From contig JAKBAC010000019.1 of NCBI GenBank assembly GCA_021809365.1, forward strand, positions 1-33,694: 33,694 bases of DNA, given 5' to 3'. The notes under the pieces were generated by a model, which worked only from the letters and a program-made list of their open reading frames with translations, was not told the origin of the DNA and did not search any database. Shown piece after piece: positions 8,083 to 15,849 of this stretch (the first letter of the stretch is position 1; each line of letters begins with the position of its first letter). This stretch comes from Planctomycetota bacterium (lineage in GTDB: Bacteria; Planctomycetota; Phycisphaerae; WQYP01). The translations under genes and the position numbers were made by a program.

Positions 8083-8580
8083 TTATGTTCCGTGGGCCTG
8101 CCGGAAGGCCAGATGGCGGGCCAGGGAGTCGCAGAAGATCTTCTCGCTGACGTGGAATTTAATCTGCCGCAGTTGGTCGTGGACGGCTTTCAGATCGCCG
8201 ATCAGGCCCTGATCGGCGGCGCGTTGGAGGACGCCGACGGTGCCGATGACGGCGACGCCGAGGGCCAGGGCTTCGGTGCGGGCCTTTTCCTCATCGAGCA
8301 GAAGAGCGTCGGCGTGAATCTCCTGGGCGAGGCTGATGGCGTCGCGTTCGCCACGATGGCGCAGCATGGTGGTGTTCACGGGAAAAGCTGGGGAACGAAC
8401 ACTGAACCAAGCTGGCGGCCGGGCCATCCAGTCGCGGACGATCTGGGGTGTGGCCGAATGGGTCAATTCGTCGGCGACGGCGGTGGGAACCACAACGGCC
8501 TTGAACAAGGCTGACAGGACATTGATCTGGCCGATGCGGATCAGGACATTGACGGGGCTGGCGTCGGAAACCACAAGCAT
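8083..8580 (-). CDS. PIN-domain toxin (DUF3368-like)
   Basis: A 165-aa predicted ribonuclease toxin of the PIN/DUF3368 type. Conserved acidic residues of the fold are visible: D6 in VVSDASP, the ADEL pair near 37-38, E78 and D80 in RGERDAISLA, and D96 in ALLLDEEKAR, followed by the LGVAVIGTVGVL strand typical of DUF3368. These acids bind the metal ions that cleave RNA in characterised PIN toxins. Its ATG overlaps the antitoxin stop by one base (TGATG), so translation is probably coupled. The C-terminal 30 residues or so are less typical. The RNA target is unknown. Confidence 0.85.
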   Translation of the reverse strand: MLVVSDASPVNVLIRIGQINVLSALFKAVVVPTAVADELTHSATPQIVRDWMARPPAWFSVRSPAFPVNTTMLRHRGERDAISLAQEIHADALLLDEEKARTEALALGVAVIGTVGVLQRAADQGLIGDLKAVHDQLRQIKFHVSEKIFCDSLARHLAFRQAHGT

Positions 8581-8855
8581 CAGCGTCGCACCGGTCCAAG
8601 AATACGGTTAAGCGTTTGGCTGTCGGCGTCCAGATCTTCGGAAGAATAATTCTGGCAGGCACCATGTAAGGCCAGCCATTCCTCGGCCTGGAAGCGGGTC
8701 TGGAATCCCAGGATGACGGCGATATCCCCGGTGCTCAGCTTACCGGCCTGATAGTTGGCGATCAGGAACTGATCCCGGGTATGGTTCTCCAGCGCCGGGT
8801 CCTGGTGGCGGAGATCCTCTTCGATTTCGGCGGGAAGTTGAATCGTGATGGCCAT
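8580..8855 (-). CDS. UPF0175 family antitoxin
   Basis: A 91-aa protein of the UPF0175 family, commonly found directly upstream of DUF3368 PIN toxins. The N terminus MAITIQLPAEIEEDLR resembles the family's beta strand plus helix. The middle reads YQAGKLSTGDIAVILGF, an HTH-like helix pair, and the C-terminal part ends with the family pattern YSSEDLDADSQTL. It is expected to bind the PIN protein and the operon's own promoter. AAGGTG lies about 6 nt before the ATG. A strong promoter and an inverted repeat overlap the leader, which fits autorepression. Confidence 0.88.
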   Translation of the reverse strand: MAITIQLPAEIEEDLRHQDPALENHTRDQFLIANYQAGKLSTGDIAVILGFQTRFQAEEWLALHGACQNYSSEDLDADSQTLNRILGPVRR

Positions 8856-8860
8856 GAATC

Positions 8861-8878
8861 ACCTTAACTGCACAAGGT
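8861..8878. promoter_or_regulatory. Candidate operator of the UPF0175/PIN operon
   Basis: ACCTT and AAGGT form an inverted repeat with an 8-bp spacer between the -10 box and the antitoxin start codon, covering the predicted transcription start and the ribosome site. Antitoxins usually repress from such sites, but the binding is inferred from position only. Confidence 0.45.
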
Positions 8879-8879
8879 T

Positions 8880-8908
8880 ATTATAGCGCGCCGATGCACC
8901 ACCGGCAA
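8880..8908 (-). promoter_or_regulatory. Promoter of the UPF0175/PIN operon
   Basis: On the minus strand a -35 box TTGCCG (8908-8903) is followed after 17 bp by a perfect -10 box TATAAT (8885-8880). The predicted start is near 8873, giving a leader of under 20 nt before the antitoxin ATG. It lies between the antitoxin gene and the MITE at 8936. Confidence 0.6.
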
Positions 8909-8935
8909 CACGGCACCGCGATCTGCTTGTATCCC

Positions 8936-9118
8936 AGGGTGCATGACAATTTATGCGGATTACGGATAACGCAATTGTCCCTCCCCCGAGCACCGTGGTG
9001 ATAACCCGGTGCCGTCAGCCCCCGCGCGGACCAGCGGCACCGCATTACCATGATGGTGCTCCGGGGTTTCGTGTTTGCGGCGCAATAAAACCATACCCGC
9101 ATAATGTGTCATGCACCC
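8936..9118. mobile_element. MITE copy 1 (183 bp, 24-bp TIRs, 8-bp target duplication)
   Basis: The ends 8935-8958 and 9097-9120 are inverted copies matching at 22 of 24 positions (CAGGGTGCATGACA, two mismatches, TTATGCGG). The element is flanked by the 8-bp direct repeat TGTATCCC at 8928-8935 and 9119-9126, the mark of transposition. The interior has no transposase; it contains sub-terminal inverted arms (GAGCACC...GGTGCTC), so an RNA copy would fold into a long hairpin. Copy 2 at 13255-13438 shares the ends and a 28-bp identical run (8988-9015 and 13306-13333). An autonomous parent with a transposase that makes 8-bp duplications is expected elsewhere. The rest of 8909-9256 holds no gene. Confidence 0.88.
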
Positions 9119-9256
9119 TGTATCCCGCGTAACGGCACAGGGTTGTCTCCGTGGTGGTCGTCCCGCAACCAGGCTGGAAGCTGCTGAATTTAATGAGGAT
9201 AAAACTTCCGCGTGTCCAAAAGGAATGGAATCGCTGCCCTGTGATTACGGTATGCA

Positions 9257-10018
9257 TCACACCTGATAAACTGGTTCGGCCAGGCCCTGTTCCAGACTCA
9301 CGGATGTTAAGCCGCGATTGGCGAGGATTTTAAGAATTTCCGGCAACGCCCGTACCGTGGATTCCTGCGAACAATGGCGGCGGGCCGGCTCCAGACCGTC
9401 GTGCAGGGTTACAATATCGCCGGGGCGAAGTTGAGCGGTAACGATGCGACAAATGGTCCGTGGTGAAATTTGTAAGGTATCCCAGGCCCGGACGCGCCAG
9501 GCGATATAGCGCATGGATTCTCCGCTAACAGCGCGGGCCTGTGGTGGGGTTTTGAATCCCATTGGAGCACGGAACAGGGCCGGCACCCGCCCGGTCGCAT
9601 CCGCCAGCGCGCAACTGGTGCGCTGCAACTGATCGCGCCAATAGGCTTCGCCATGCCACGCGCCATGATGATGATGATCCCAGGTGTGGTTGCCGATGGT
9701 GTGTCCCTCGGCGATCATCCGCCGCACCAGTTCCGGGCGGGCGGCGGCGTGGGATCCAATGAGGAAAAAACTGGCATGCGCCTGGTGTTGGGCGAGAATG
9801 TCCAATATGCGATCCGTAAACCCCGGCGTGGGACCATCATCAAATGTCAGCGCCACGGCATCAGTCCGGGGAATTCTCTTTTCCACCGGCGCAATGATCT
9901 GGCTGCCGGAATAGAGCACGGAATAACCCGCTGCGACTCCGCCGATGGCCGCAATCGCCATCGCACCGGTCAAAACCGGATGGTTGGAAATGATCTCCGA
10001 TGCGATTGTCAGGGCCAT
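9257..10018 (-). CDS. Polysaccharide deacetylase (NodB domain), membrane-anchored
   Basis: A 253-aa predicted carbohydrate esterase family 4 deacetylase. An N-terminal hydrophobic segment (about 13-37) suggests a membrane anchor or signal, placing the enzyme in the cell envelope. NodB motifs are all visible: TFDDGP (58-63) with the metal Asp and catalytic base, NHTWDHHHH (110-118) with the two metal His, RAPMG (150-154), a W...D segment near RAWDTL, and LHDG close to the C terminus. It probably removes acetyl groups from an envelope polysaccharide or peptidoglycan. The ATG at 10018 is chosen because the frame above it runs into the upstream epimerase gene, 46 bp away; ribosome-site support is weak. 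Last gene of a likely aguB-aguA-epimerase-deacetylase transcript. Confidence 0.85.
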   Translation of the reverse strand: MALTIASEIISNHPVLTGAMAIAAIGGVAAGYSVLYSGSQIIAPVEKRIPRTDAVALTFDDGPTPGFTDRILDILAQHQAHASFFLIGSHAAARPELVRRMIAEGHTIGNHTWDHHHHGAWHGEAYWRDQLQRTSCALADATGRVPALFRAPMGFKTPPQARAVSGESMRYIAWRVRAWDTLQISPRTICRIVTAQLRPGDIVTLHDGLEPARRHCSQESTVRALPEILKILANRGLTSVSLEQGLAEPVYQV

Positions 10019-10064
10019 GGGAATTAATCCAGTATGTGCGTCGCACGGGGCGTTTCCAGGGGCC

Positions 10065-10955
10065 TCACAACGCTCCGGACCCGTGGTAATTGCGAACTCC
10101 CTCCACCAGCCCGACTTTGGGGGCATATCCGAGAATTTCCTGCGCATGCGTCAAGTCCGCTTCCGTGTGCTTCTGAAAAAAGCTGTAAGGATTTTCAAAA
10201 TACTCCGGCTGAAGATTCAGGTGCATGACCCGATTTAATTCCGCGATTACGGCATTGAACGATTCCGATACGCCACTGCCCACGTTGCACACATGGCAGC
10301 CGTCGGCCTCCATGGCTTTCACATTGGCCTGAATCACATCATCAATCCAGACGAAATCGCGGCGCTGATTGCCATCGTGAAATATCCGCGGCCGGTGGCC
10401 GGATTTCATCTGCTGCGCCAACTGGAAAATCATGGACGCAAACTTGCCTTTATGTCCTTCGCCCGGACCATATACATTGAAATACCGCAGACCAACAATC
10501 GGCAGGGCCGCCTGGGCATGCCATCGCGCCGCCAGACGTTCCATCGCCAATTTGGAATAACCGTAGGCATTCAGCGGTGTCGGCTCATCGGATTCCCGCA
10601 TGGGCGCGGGACGATTGCCATAAATCGCCGCGGAAGATGCCCAGACCACACGCGCTTTCCACGCCGCGGCCCAGGTTAATACCGTCCGGAATCGCTCCAG
10701 ATTATTCTCCATCATTTTCCATTGATCGACCACGGTAGTGTCCGTGATCGAAGCCTGATGGAAGATCACATCAAAGCGTCCCGGCGGCTGATTCACACAA
10801 CGATCCGTCATCACCTCGCCCGTGAATTTAACAAGATTCTTGAAGCTCCCGGACGAAAAATCATCCACCACAACAACTTCATGTCCATGCGCGAACATAT
10901 ATTTCGCAAGATTCGAGCCGATAAAGCCGGCTCCACCCGTTACCAGAATTCGCAT
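10065..10955 (-). CDS. hldD: ADP-L-glycero-D-manno-heptose 6-epimerase-like NAD-dependent epimerase
   Basis: A 296-aa extended short-chain dehydrogenase/reductase. TGGAGFIG (6-13) binds the dinucleotide and Y131-x3-K135 (YGYSK) is the catalytic pair. The HldD-specific signatures FHQASITDTT, MMENN, RYFNVYGP followed by EGHKG, and RRDFVWIDDV point to the enzyme that converts ADP-D-glycero- to ADP-L-glycero-manno-heptose for the LPS inner core. The ATG at 10955 has GGAG 7 nt upstream; the 50-codon extension above it overlaps aguA and is rejected. The other heptose genes are not in the window. A related UDP-sugar epimerase is the alternative, but the motif set favours HldD. Confidence 0.82.
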   Translation of the reverse strand: MRILVTGGAGFIGSNLAKYMFAHGHEVVVVDDFSSGSFKNLVKFTGEVMTDRCVNQPPGRFDVIFHQASITDTTVVDQWKMMENNLERFRTVLTWAAAWKARVVWASSAAIYGNRPAPMRESDEPTPLNAYGYSKLAMERLAARWHAQAALPIVGLRYFNVYGPGEGHKGKFASMIFQLAQQMKSGHRPRIFHDGNQRRDFVWIDDVIQANVKAMEADGCHVCNVGSGVSESFNAVIAELNRVMHLNLQPEYFENPYSFFQKHTEADLTHAQEILGYAPKVGLVEGVRNYHGSGAL

Positions 10956-11008
10956 AGTGACTCCAACAAGTTCACAATTCGCGGGCGCGATCCGCCCATA
11001 GCGTTCCA

Positions 11009-12127
11009 TTATCGCGGCTGTTGCTGCGTCATACAATGCAGCGTGCCCAAACCCCAGACCAGATCGCGACAATAAATCGGAATAATGTCGCGACCGACAA
11101 AGCACTGCTCCAGAATTTTCAATGCCCGTAAATCCGCCGGATCATTAAACACCGGCACCATAACACCGGCGTTGCAGATATAAAAATTGGCGTAACTTGC
11201 GGGCAGCCGCTGCTTTTCAAAATAGACCGGTTTGGGCAATGGCAATTCAATGAGATCAAACGGGCGATTCCGGGCGTCACGCATGGCCTTGATCCGTCGG
11301 ATATTTTCCCGCATCCGCCGACAATTGGCATCCCGCGCATTGGGTTCCACACATGCGGCGATCGCCGTGGCGCTCACAAAGCGTGCGGTATCATCGATAT
11401 GCCCGTGCGTATCATCCCCGGCAATGCCGCTATGCAGCCAGAGAATTTTTTCCACGCCGAGATAATTGCAAAGTTGCTTTTCCAATTCGCCGCGCGCAAT
11501 TCCGGGATTTCGCTGTTGCACCGTCGATAGCAGACATTCTTCCGTCGTCAGCAGACAACCGGCTCCATTCACGTCAATACTGCCACCTTCCAGCACCAGG
11601 CGAACGGCCCGCCCCTTTGCTCGCATCGTCACAGGCTCAATGTATTCCAAGCCGAGCGTTTTGGCCGCATACGCCGGCAACAGCGCATCGCGATGGTAAT
11701 TGTCATATTTTGCCCAGGCATTGAAACGCCAGCCCAATGCCGCCATAAAGCCCCGCCCGGCTCCGGGCCTGGTGACAAATATCGGCCCGGAATCTCGCGT
11801 CCAGATTCGATCGGTTTTAAGCGGATGAAATCGCACCGCGGAAAGTTTGGCCGCCGCGCGAACCAGAATATCCTCCACCGCCGGAATATTCCGCTGTGAT
11901 TCAACCAGCAGATGCACGGTTTCCGCGGAAGCGATATGCCGGATAATCTCAGCGATGATCCACGGGATCGGCGCAAACTTTCCGGGCCAGTCTTCCTTGT
12001 TGTGCGGCCACGCCAGCCAGGTGGCGCTGTGCGGCTCCCACTCGGCGGGCATCCGATAGCCGCGATCGCGCAACGTCGGCGCGGGGGCTGAATTGTGTGC
12101 TCCGGGAAGGATGTTTTTTGACGTCAT
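11009..12127 (-). CDS. aguA: Agmatine deiminase
   Basis: A 372-aa enzyme that hydrolyses agmatine to N-carbamoylputrescine and ammonia. It matches the agmatine/peptidylarginine deiminase family: MPAEWEPHSATWLAWP near the N terminus, WTRDSGPIF (109-117), LEGGSIDVNG, the catalytic region GDDTHGHIDD (237-246), and the nucleophile C365 in GTLHCMTQQQP at the very C terminus. The start ATG at 12127 follows the aguB stop by 37 bp; the frame continues upstream through aguB but those codons are an overlap artefact. It works directly before AguB in the pathway. Arginine decarboxylase, the supplier of agmatine, is not in the window. Confidence 0.95.
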   Translation of the reverse strand: MTSKNILPGAHNSAPAPTLRDRGYRMPAEWEPHSATWLAWPHNKEDWPGKFAPIPWIIAEIIRHIASAETVHLLVESQRNIPAVEDILVRAAAKLSAVRFHPLKTDRIWTRDSGPIFVTRPGAGRGFMAALGWRFNAWAKYDNYHRDALLPAYAAKTLGLEYIEPVTMRAKGRAVRLVLEGGSIDVNGAGCLLTTEECLLSTVQQRNPGIARGELEKQLCNYLGVEKILWLHSGIAGDDTHGHIDDTARFVSATAIAACVEPNARDANCRRMRENIRRIKAMRDARNRPFDLIELPLPKPVYFEKQRLPASYANFYICNAGVMVPVFNDPADLRALKILEQCFVGRDIIPIYCRDLVWGLGTLHCMTQQQPR

Positions 12128-12164
12128 GAATAATTCCGAAATTGTTGAGCCATCGCGTTGAACA

Positions 12165-13046
12165 TTATGAAAATCGCCGTGTGATATCACCATACGCATC
12201 GACTCGGCGGTCACGGAAAAACGGCCAATTGCGCCGCACATCTTCCTGCAGATGAGGATCAACTTCCGCGATAAGAGTCTCCTCCTGATCCACCGATCCG
12301 CGCTGCAGCCAGCGCCCGAAGGGATCACAGATGATCGAACTGCCGAAAAATTCCAGCCCCCCGTCCCGGGCGCCCTCATGGCCGACCCGGTTGGGTGACG
12401 CCACATAAATGCCATTGGCGATGGCGTGCGAGCGTTGAATGGTTTGCCAGGCGTCCACCTGCGCTGCCCCGAATTCCGCCTTTTCTGCCGGATGCCAACC
12501 AATGGCGGTGGGATAAAATAGCACGCTGATGTCCTGCAATGCCGTAAGCCGCGCGGCCTCGGGAAACCACTGGTCCCAGCACACCAGCACCCCAATTCGA
12601 CCAAAGCGGGTTTGAAAAGCCTTGAAACCCAGATCGCCGGGCGCGAAATAATATTTCTCATAGTAAAGCGGATCGTCCGGAATGTGCATTTTTCGGTAAA
12701 GGCCCAGGAGCTTTCCATCGGCGTCAATCACGGCGGCGGTATTGTGATAGATACCCGCAGCGCGGCGCTCGAAGAGAGAAATCACCAATGCCACGTTCAA
12801 TTCCGCCGCCAGCTTGCTCAAACGCTCCGTGCTGGGGCCGGGGATCGTTTCCGCGAGGTCAAATATCCGCGTGGATTGGCTCTGGCAGAAATATTCGGAA
12901 CAAAAAAGTTCCTGCGTGCATATAACGTTGGCACCGCGCTTTGCGGCGTCCCTTATGCGCTGTTCCGTGCGTTCACGATTGATCGCGGGATCCGCGGCAC
13001 AGCGCATCTGCATGATCCCAATGGAAAATTTCTTTCCTGTCGACAT
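12165..13046 (-). CDS. aguB: N-carbamoylputrescine amidase
   Basis: A 293-aa nitrilase-superfamily amidase that splits N-carbamoylputrescine into putrescine, CO2 and ammonia. The catalytic triad is visible as E46 (TQELF), K119 (YRKMHIPDDP) and C156 (VLVCWDQWFPE). YYEKYYFAPGD and FYPTAIGWHP are typical of the AguB branch rather than of beta-ureidopropionase. The ATG at 13046 has a perfect AAGGAG about 8 nt upstream. It is the first gene of a four-gene minus-strand unit and is divergent from the repeat-protein gene at 13195. Together with aguA it gives a complete agmatine-to-putrescine route. Confidence 0.95.
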   Translation of the reverse strand: MSTGKKFSIGIMQMRCAADPAINRERTEQRIRDAAKRGANVICTQELFCSEYFCQSQSTRIFDLAETIPGPSTERLSKLAAELNVALVISLFERRAAGIYHNTAAVIDADGKLLGLYRKMHIPDDPLYYEKYYFAPGDLGFKAFQTRFGRIGVLVCWDQWFPEAARLTALQDISVLFYPTAIGWHPAEKAEFGAAQVDAWQTIQRSHAIANGIYVASPNRVGHEGARDGGLEFFGSSIICDPFGRWLQRGSVDQEETLIAEVDPHLQEDVRRNWPFFRDRRVDAYGDITRRFS

Positions 13047-13124
13047 ATCATCGCTCCTTCAATCGGCCCAATCAAGTTCCAAGAAGCTATCACGCCTTCC
13101 GGAGCAGGCCGAATAACTTCGCTG

Positions 13125-13160
13125 ATTATACGCCATGCGTCAACCACAGTAGAATATAAT
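13125..13160. promoter_or_regulatory. Pair of outward-facing TATAAT boxes between aguB and the repeat-protein gene
   Basis: A perfect TATAAT lies on the minus strand (13130-13125), facing aguB, and another on the plus strand (13155-13160), facing the gene at 13195. Neither has a good -35 box at 16-18 bp, so they may be activator-dependent promoters or chance AT-rich matches. Confidence 0.35.
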
Positions 13161-13194
13161 TGAGTTAAGCGCACGGGTTTTGGAGTAAAATGGA

Positions 13195-14541
13195 ATGAAT
13201 CCACTACACCATAACAACAATCGGTTCATCGACCGCATGTTGGCTCGTCGGGCTGGGTGCGTGACACGTTATGTGGGTTACGGATGGCGCAATAGTCTCT
13301 CCCCAGAGCACCGTGGTGATAACCCGGTGCCGTTCGTCTCCGCGCGTACCGACCGCACCACATTATCATGCCGGTGCTCCGGGGGTATCGCGTTTGCACG
13401 GCAACGTAGCCATATCCAAGTAAAGTGTCACGCACCATGTCGGGCTTGGCTTGGGCAATGCGTCTGCGTATGCGGCAAACAACGTGTTGGAGCAAACGGA
13501 GCAACGCATACGCCACATCAGGCGCTGACGTTGCGCGCGATTGCGGTCGTGGTCATCGTCGGTCTCGGCGGGGTGGCCCATGCCGCAGCTGGTGTTTCCA
13601 ATTTTGTGGCGGGTCAAACCAGCTCCCTGCACAATGAGATCACACCGCAGGTTCGCCAAGCGGTGCGGCGGGGGCTTAAATGGCTGGCCGGGCGGCAGAA
13701 CGCAGATGGTTCGTTCGCCGCCGGCAGTACCGCGATCACAGCCTTGGGCGGCCTGGCATTTGTCGCCGGCGGCAACCTGCCGGAGCAGGGACCGTACGCG
13801 CGGAATGTGTCAAAAACATTACGCTACATTCTCAATACCTGCCAACGCTCGGGTCTGATTGCCAACGACTCCTCTCCAATGTATTCGCAGGGATTCGCAA
13901 CGCTGTTTCTCGCCGAAATTTACGGGCAGTCCCATGCTCCGGATTTGCATGAAAAATTGCAGCGTGCCGTCCGCCTTATTGTTGACACGCAGAATAATCA
14001 AGGTGGATGGCGCTATCAGCCGGTCCCGATGGACGCTGATATATCCGTCACAATCTGCCAGGTGATGGCCTTGCGGGCTGCCCGGGAGGCGGGCATTGCC
14101 GTACCCAAACGCACCATCACCCGCGCCATCAGCTTTGTCCGCCGCCTCCAGAATTCCGATGGTGGGTTCAGTTACATGCTCAATATGAGCGGCTCGCTTT
14201 TTCCCCGTTCCGCCGCGGGTGTGGCGGCGCTTTTATATGCGGGGGTTTATAAAGGGGCTGCGATCGGTAATGGCGTCCATTATCTCATGCACTGCCTGCC
14301 CGGCACGCCCGCCAACAGTCAGGGGAATTTTTTTTACGGCAATTATTACGGCACGCAGGCCATGTTTTTAGCCGGTGGAAGATATTGGGCCGCATGGTGG
14401 CCGGCGGTCAGCGGCACTCTGATTACGCGACAGAACGACTCGGGCTGCTGGACTGGCGGAGCCGGACAAAGTTATGCCACCGCCATGGCGCTTATCATAT
14501 TGCAGATTCCTGATCGGTATCTGCCGATTTTGGAAAAATAG
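13195..14541 (+). CDS. Secreted prenyltransferase/squalene-oxidase-repeat protein, 5' part carrying an in-frame MITE
   Basis: A 448-codon frame whose core resembles the alpha-toroid repeat proteins of planctomycetes: AVRRGLKWLAGRQNADGSFA, AVRLIVDTQNNQGGWRYQ and FVRRLQNSDGGFSY are repeat units with QxxDGGW/F-type turns. No enzymatic Asp-rich motif is obvious, so a non-enzymatic envelope role is likely. A hydrophobic stretch LRAIAVVVIVGLGGVAHAAA (about 113-132) looks like a signal peptide ending AHA. Residues 21-84 are encoded by a 184-bp MITE plus one copy of its 8-bp duplication; removing these 192 bp leaves 384 codons in the same frame. The ATG at 13195 has GGAG 9 nt upstream. An alternative TTG at 13531, directly before the signal peptide with AGGCG upstream, would put the insertion in the leader. 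Confidence 0.75.
   Translation: MNPLHHNNNRFIDRMLARRAGCVTRYVGYGWRNSLSPEHRGDNPVPFVSARTDRTTLSCRCSGGIAFARQRSHIQVKCHAPCRAWLGQCVCVCGKQRVGANGATHTPHQALTLRAIAVVVIVGLGGVAHAAAGVSNFVAGQTSSLHNEITPQVRQAVRRGLKWLAGRQNADGSFAAGSTAITALGGLAFVAGGNLPEQGPYARNVSKTLRYILNTCQRSGLIANDSSPMYSQGFATLFLAEIYGQSHAPDLHEKLQRAVRLIVDTQNNQGGWRYQPVPMDADISVTICQVMALRAAREAGIAVPKRTITRAISFVRRLQNSDGGFSYMLNMSGSLFPRSAAGVAALLYAGVYKGAAIGNGVHYLMHCLPGTPANSQGNFFYGNYYGTQAMFLAGGRYWAAWWPAVSGTLITRQNDSGCWTGGAGQSYATAMALIILQIPDRYLPILEK
13255..13438. mobile_element. MITE copy 2 (184 bp, TIRs, 8-bp target duplication) inside the repeat-protein gene
   Basis: The ends GGGTGCGTGACAC (13255) and GTGTCACGCACC (ending 13436) are inverted copies, and the element is flanked by the 8-bp direct repeat GTCGGGCT at 13247-13254 and 13439-13446. 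The target differs from that of copy 1, so these are independent insertions. The element is homologous along its length to 8936-9118. The frame of the host gene is open right through it. Sub-terminal arms GAGCACCG and CGGTGCTC add a second level of hairpin. Confidence 0.88.
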
Positions 14542-14553
14542 ACGGAGCAGATT

Positions 14554-15813
14554 GTGCGCACTATCTTGATAAACTTTCGCCCAGTCCGGGTGCTGATAGC
14601 TGCACTCCTGGGCTTCGCCGGGGGCATCGGCATGTCACTGGCGGCACCCCGAGCGTACAGCTTGCCCGCCCCGTCAACTCCGGCGGTGCCGTGGCATGTC
14701 CGGCTGGCATCGCTTTCCAAGACCGGCGAAATAGCCATGCTGCCCTCCGCAATCATGACGGCTTGGACCCCGACTGGCCAGATTACCATGCAGGCCAATG
14801 GCAGAATCATCCATCTCCAAACTTCCGCTCTTTTAAGCATGCGCCGCCTGGTGGCAAACGCCGCTTCATCTTCCGCTGCCATGCCATTGGATCTCTGGTG
14901 GCTGTATCTGCGTACGGGCGATATTTTTCCCGGTCAACCGCTGGCTACCGCAGGCGGCAAACTCATTTTTAATTCCGTTGCCTATGGGAAAATTCAGGTT
15001 TCTCTTGATGATGTCGCGGAATTGTCATACGGCACCGGCTCCGCCACAATCCAGCCTCTTACCACAGATCAACTTGTTTTTGCCAATGGCGATACTCTTT
15101 CTGGAACGATGCTTGCATTTTCCTCCCTGGGCGCAAAATGGAAAAGCTCGCTGGGAATTTTAACCATCCCCGCGGCGCGCATCCGCGCCATTAACCTGGC
15201 GCAAACGGTTCCGCCGCCTGTCCCGCATGGTCCGCAAATTCGCATCACATGCGCGGACGGTACCGTTCTAATTACACCCCGCTTGGCGTGGGATGGCGCG
15301 CTGTTGACAGCGTATCCCGGCGGCGTCGGCCCGGTGCATGGTGATGGCCGGGATGTCATGGATATTGATGTGCTCAACGGGCAACTCATCTGGCTCACAG
15401 CTCTGCCGCCCGCCGGCTATGCTCAAATTCCATACATCGGATCTCCCTGGCCGCTGCAAACCAACCACAACTGTCTGGGCGGAGTATTACGCGCGAAAAA
15501 GAAAACATTTCATCATGGTCTGGGGCTGCACTCACCGGCGACATTGACCTACGATCTGCACGGACGCTTTACCACGCTCACCTTTATACCGGCGATGGAT
15601 TACTCCGCCCGACCATGGGGAGCTGCGCGTGTCGATGTCCTCGCCGATGGCAAAACCATATTTGCATCCGGTATACTTCTGCCGGGGGCGGGAATGAAGC
15701 CGACGGTGCTGGATATCGCCGGCGTTAAAACGTTGCGGTTCAAAGTTGCGGGAACGAATGTTTATGGAATTCGTGCTCGCGTGGACCTGTTGGATGCGGC
15801 ACTATTGAAGTAG
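14554..15813 (+). CDS. Secreted NPCBM-domain protein
   Basis: A 419-aa exported protein. It starts at a GTG with GGAG 6 nt upstream, 12 bp after the preceding stop, so it is co-transcribed with the repeat protein. Residues about 10-30 (VLIAALLGFAGGIGMSLAAP) form a signal peptide. The middle holds two SH3-like beta repeats of the type seen in planctomycete secreted proteins: LRTGDIFPGQPL...VSLDDVAELS and FANGDTLSGTML...IPAARIRAINL. The C-terminal 110 residues or so are an NPCBM carbohydrate-binding module, with FHHGLGLHSPATLTYDL, VDVLADGKTIF and LRFKVAGTN...RVDLLDA. It probably binds envelope or extracellular polysaccharide; no catalytic domain is seen. Confidence 0.8.
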   Translation: MRTILINFRPVRVLIAALLGFAGGIGMSLAAPRAYSLPAPSTPAVPWHVRLASLSKTGEIAMLPSAIMTAWTPTGQITMQANGRIIHLQTSALLSMRRLVANAASSSAAMPLDLWWLYLRTGDIFPGQPLATAGGKLIFNSVAYGKIQVSLDDVAELSYGTGSATIQPLTTDQLVFANGDTLSGTMLAFSSLGAKWKSSLGILTIPAARIRAINLAQTVPPPVPHGPQIRITCADGTVLITPRLAWDGALLTAYPGGVGPVHGDGRDVMDIDVLNGQLIWLTALPPAGYAQIPYIGSPWPLQTNHNCLGGVLRAKKKTFHHGLGLHSPATLTYDLHGRFTTLTFIPAMDYSARPWGAARVDVLADGKTIFASGILLPGAGMKPTVLDIAGVKTLRFKVAGTNVYGIRARVDLLDAALLK

Positions 15814-15849
15814 CGAGAGGCTCTATCGGAAACTTGGGGCGTATAACAC

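Noticed and set aside
8881..9102. Open frame across MITE copy 1, similar to one across copy 2 (minus strand, TAPGYHHGA motif)
   Set aside because: The similarity is explained by DNA homology of the elements; length and composition do not look like a protein, and no start or ribosome site is conserved.
12128..12727. Upstream extension of the aguA frame by 200 codons
   Set aside because: It overlaps aguB in another frame; the family start and length fit ATG 12127.
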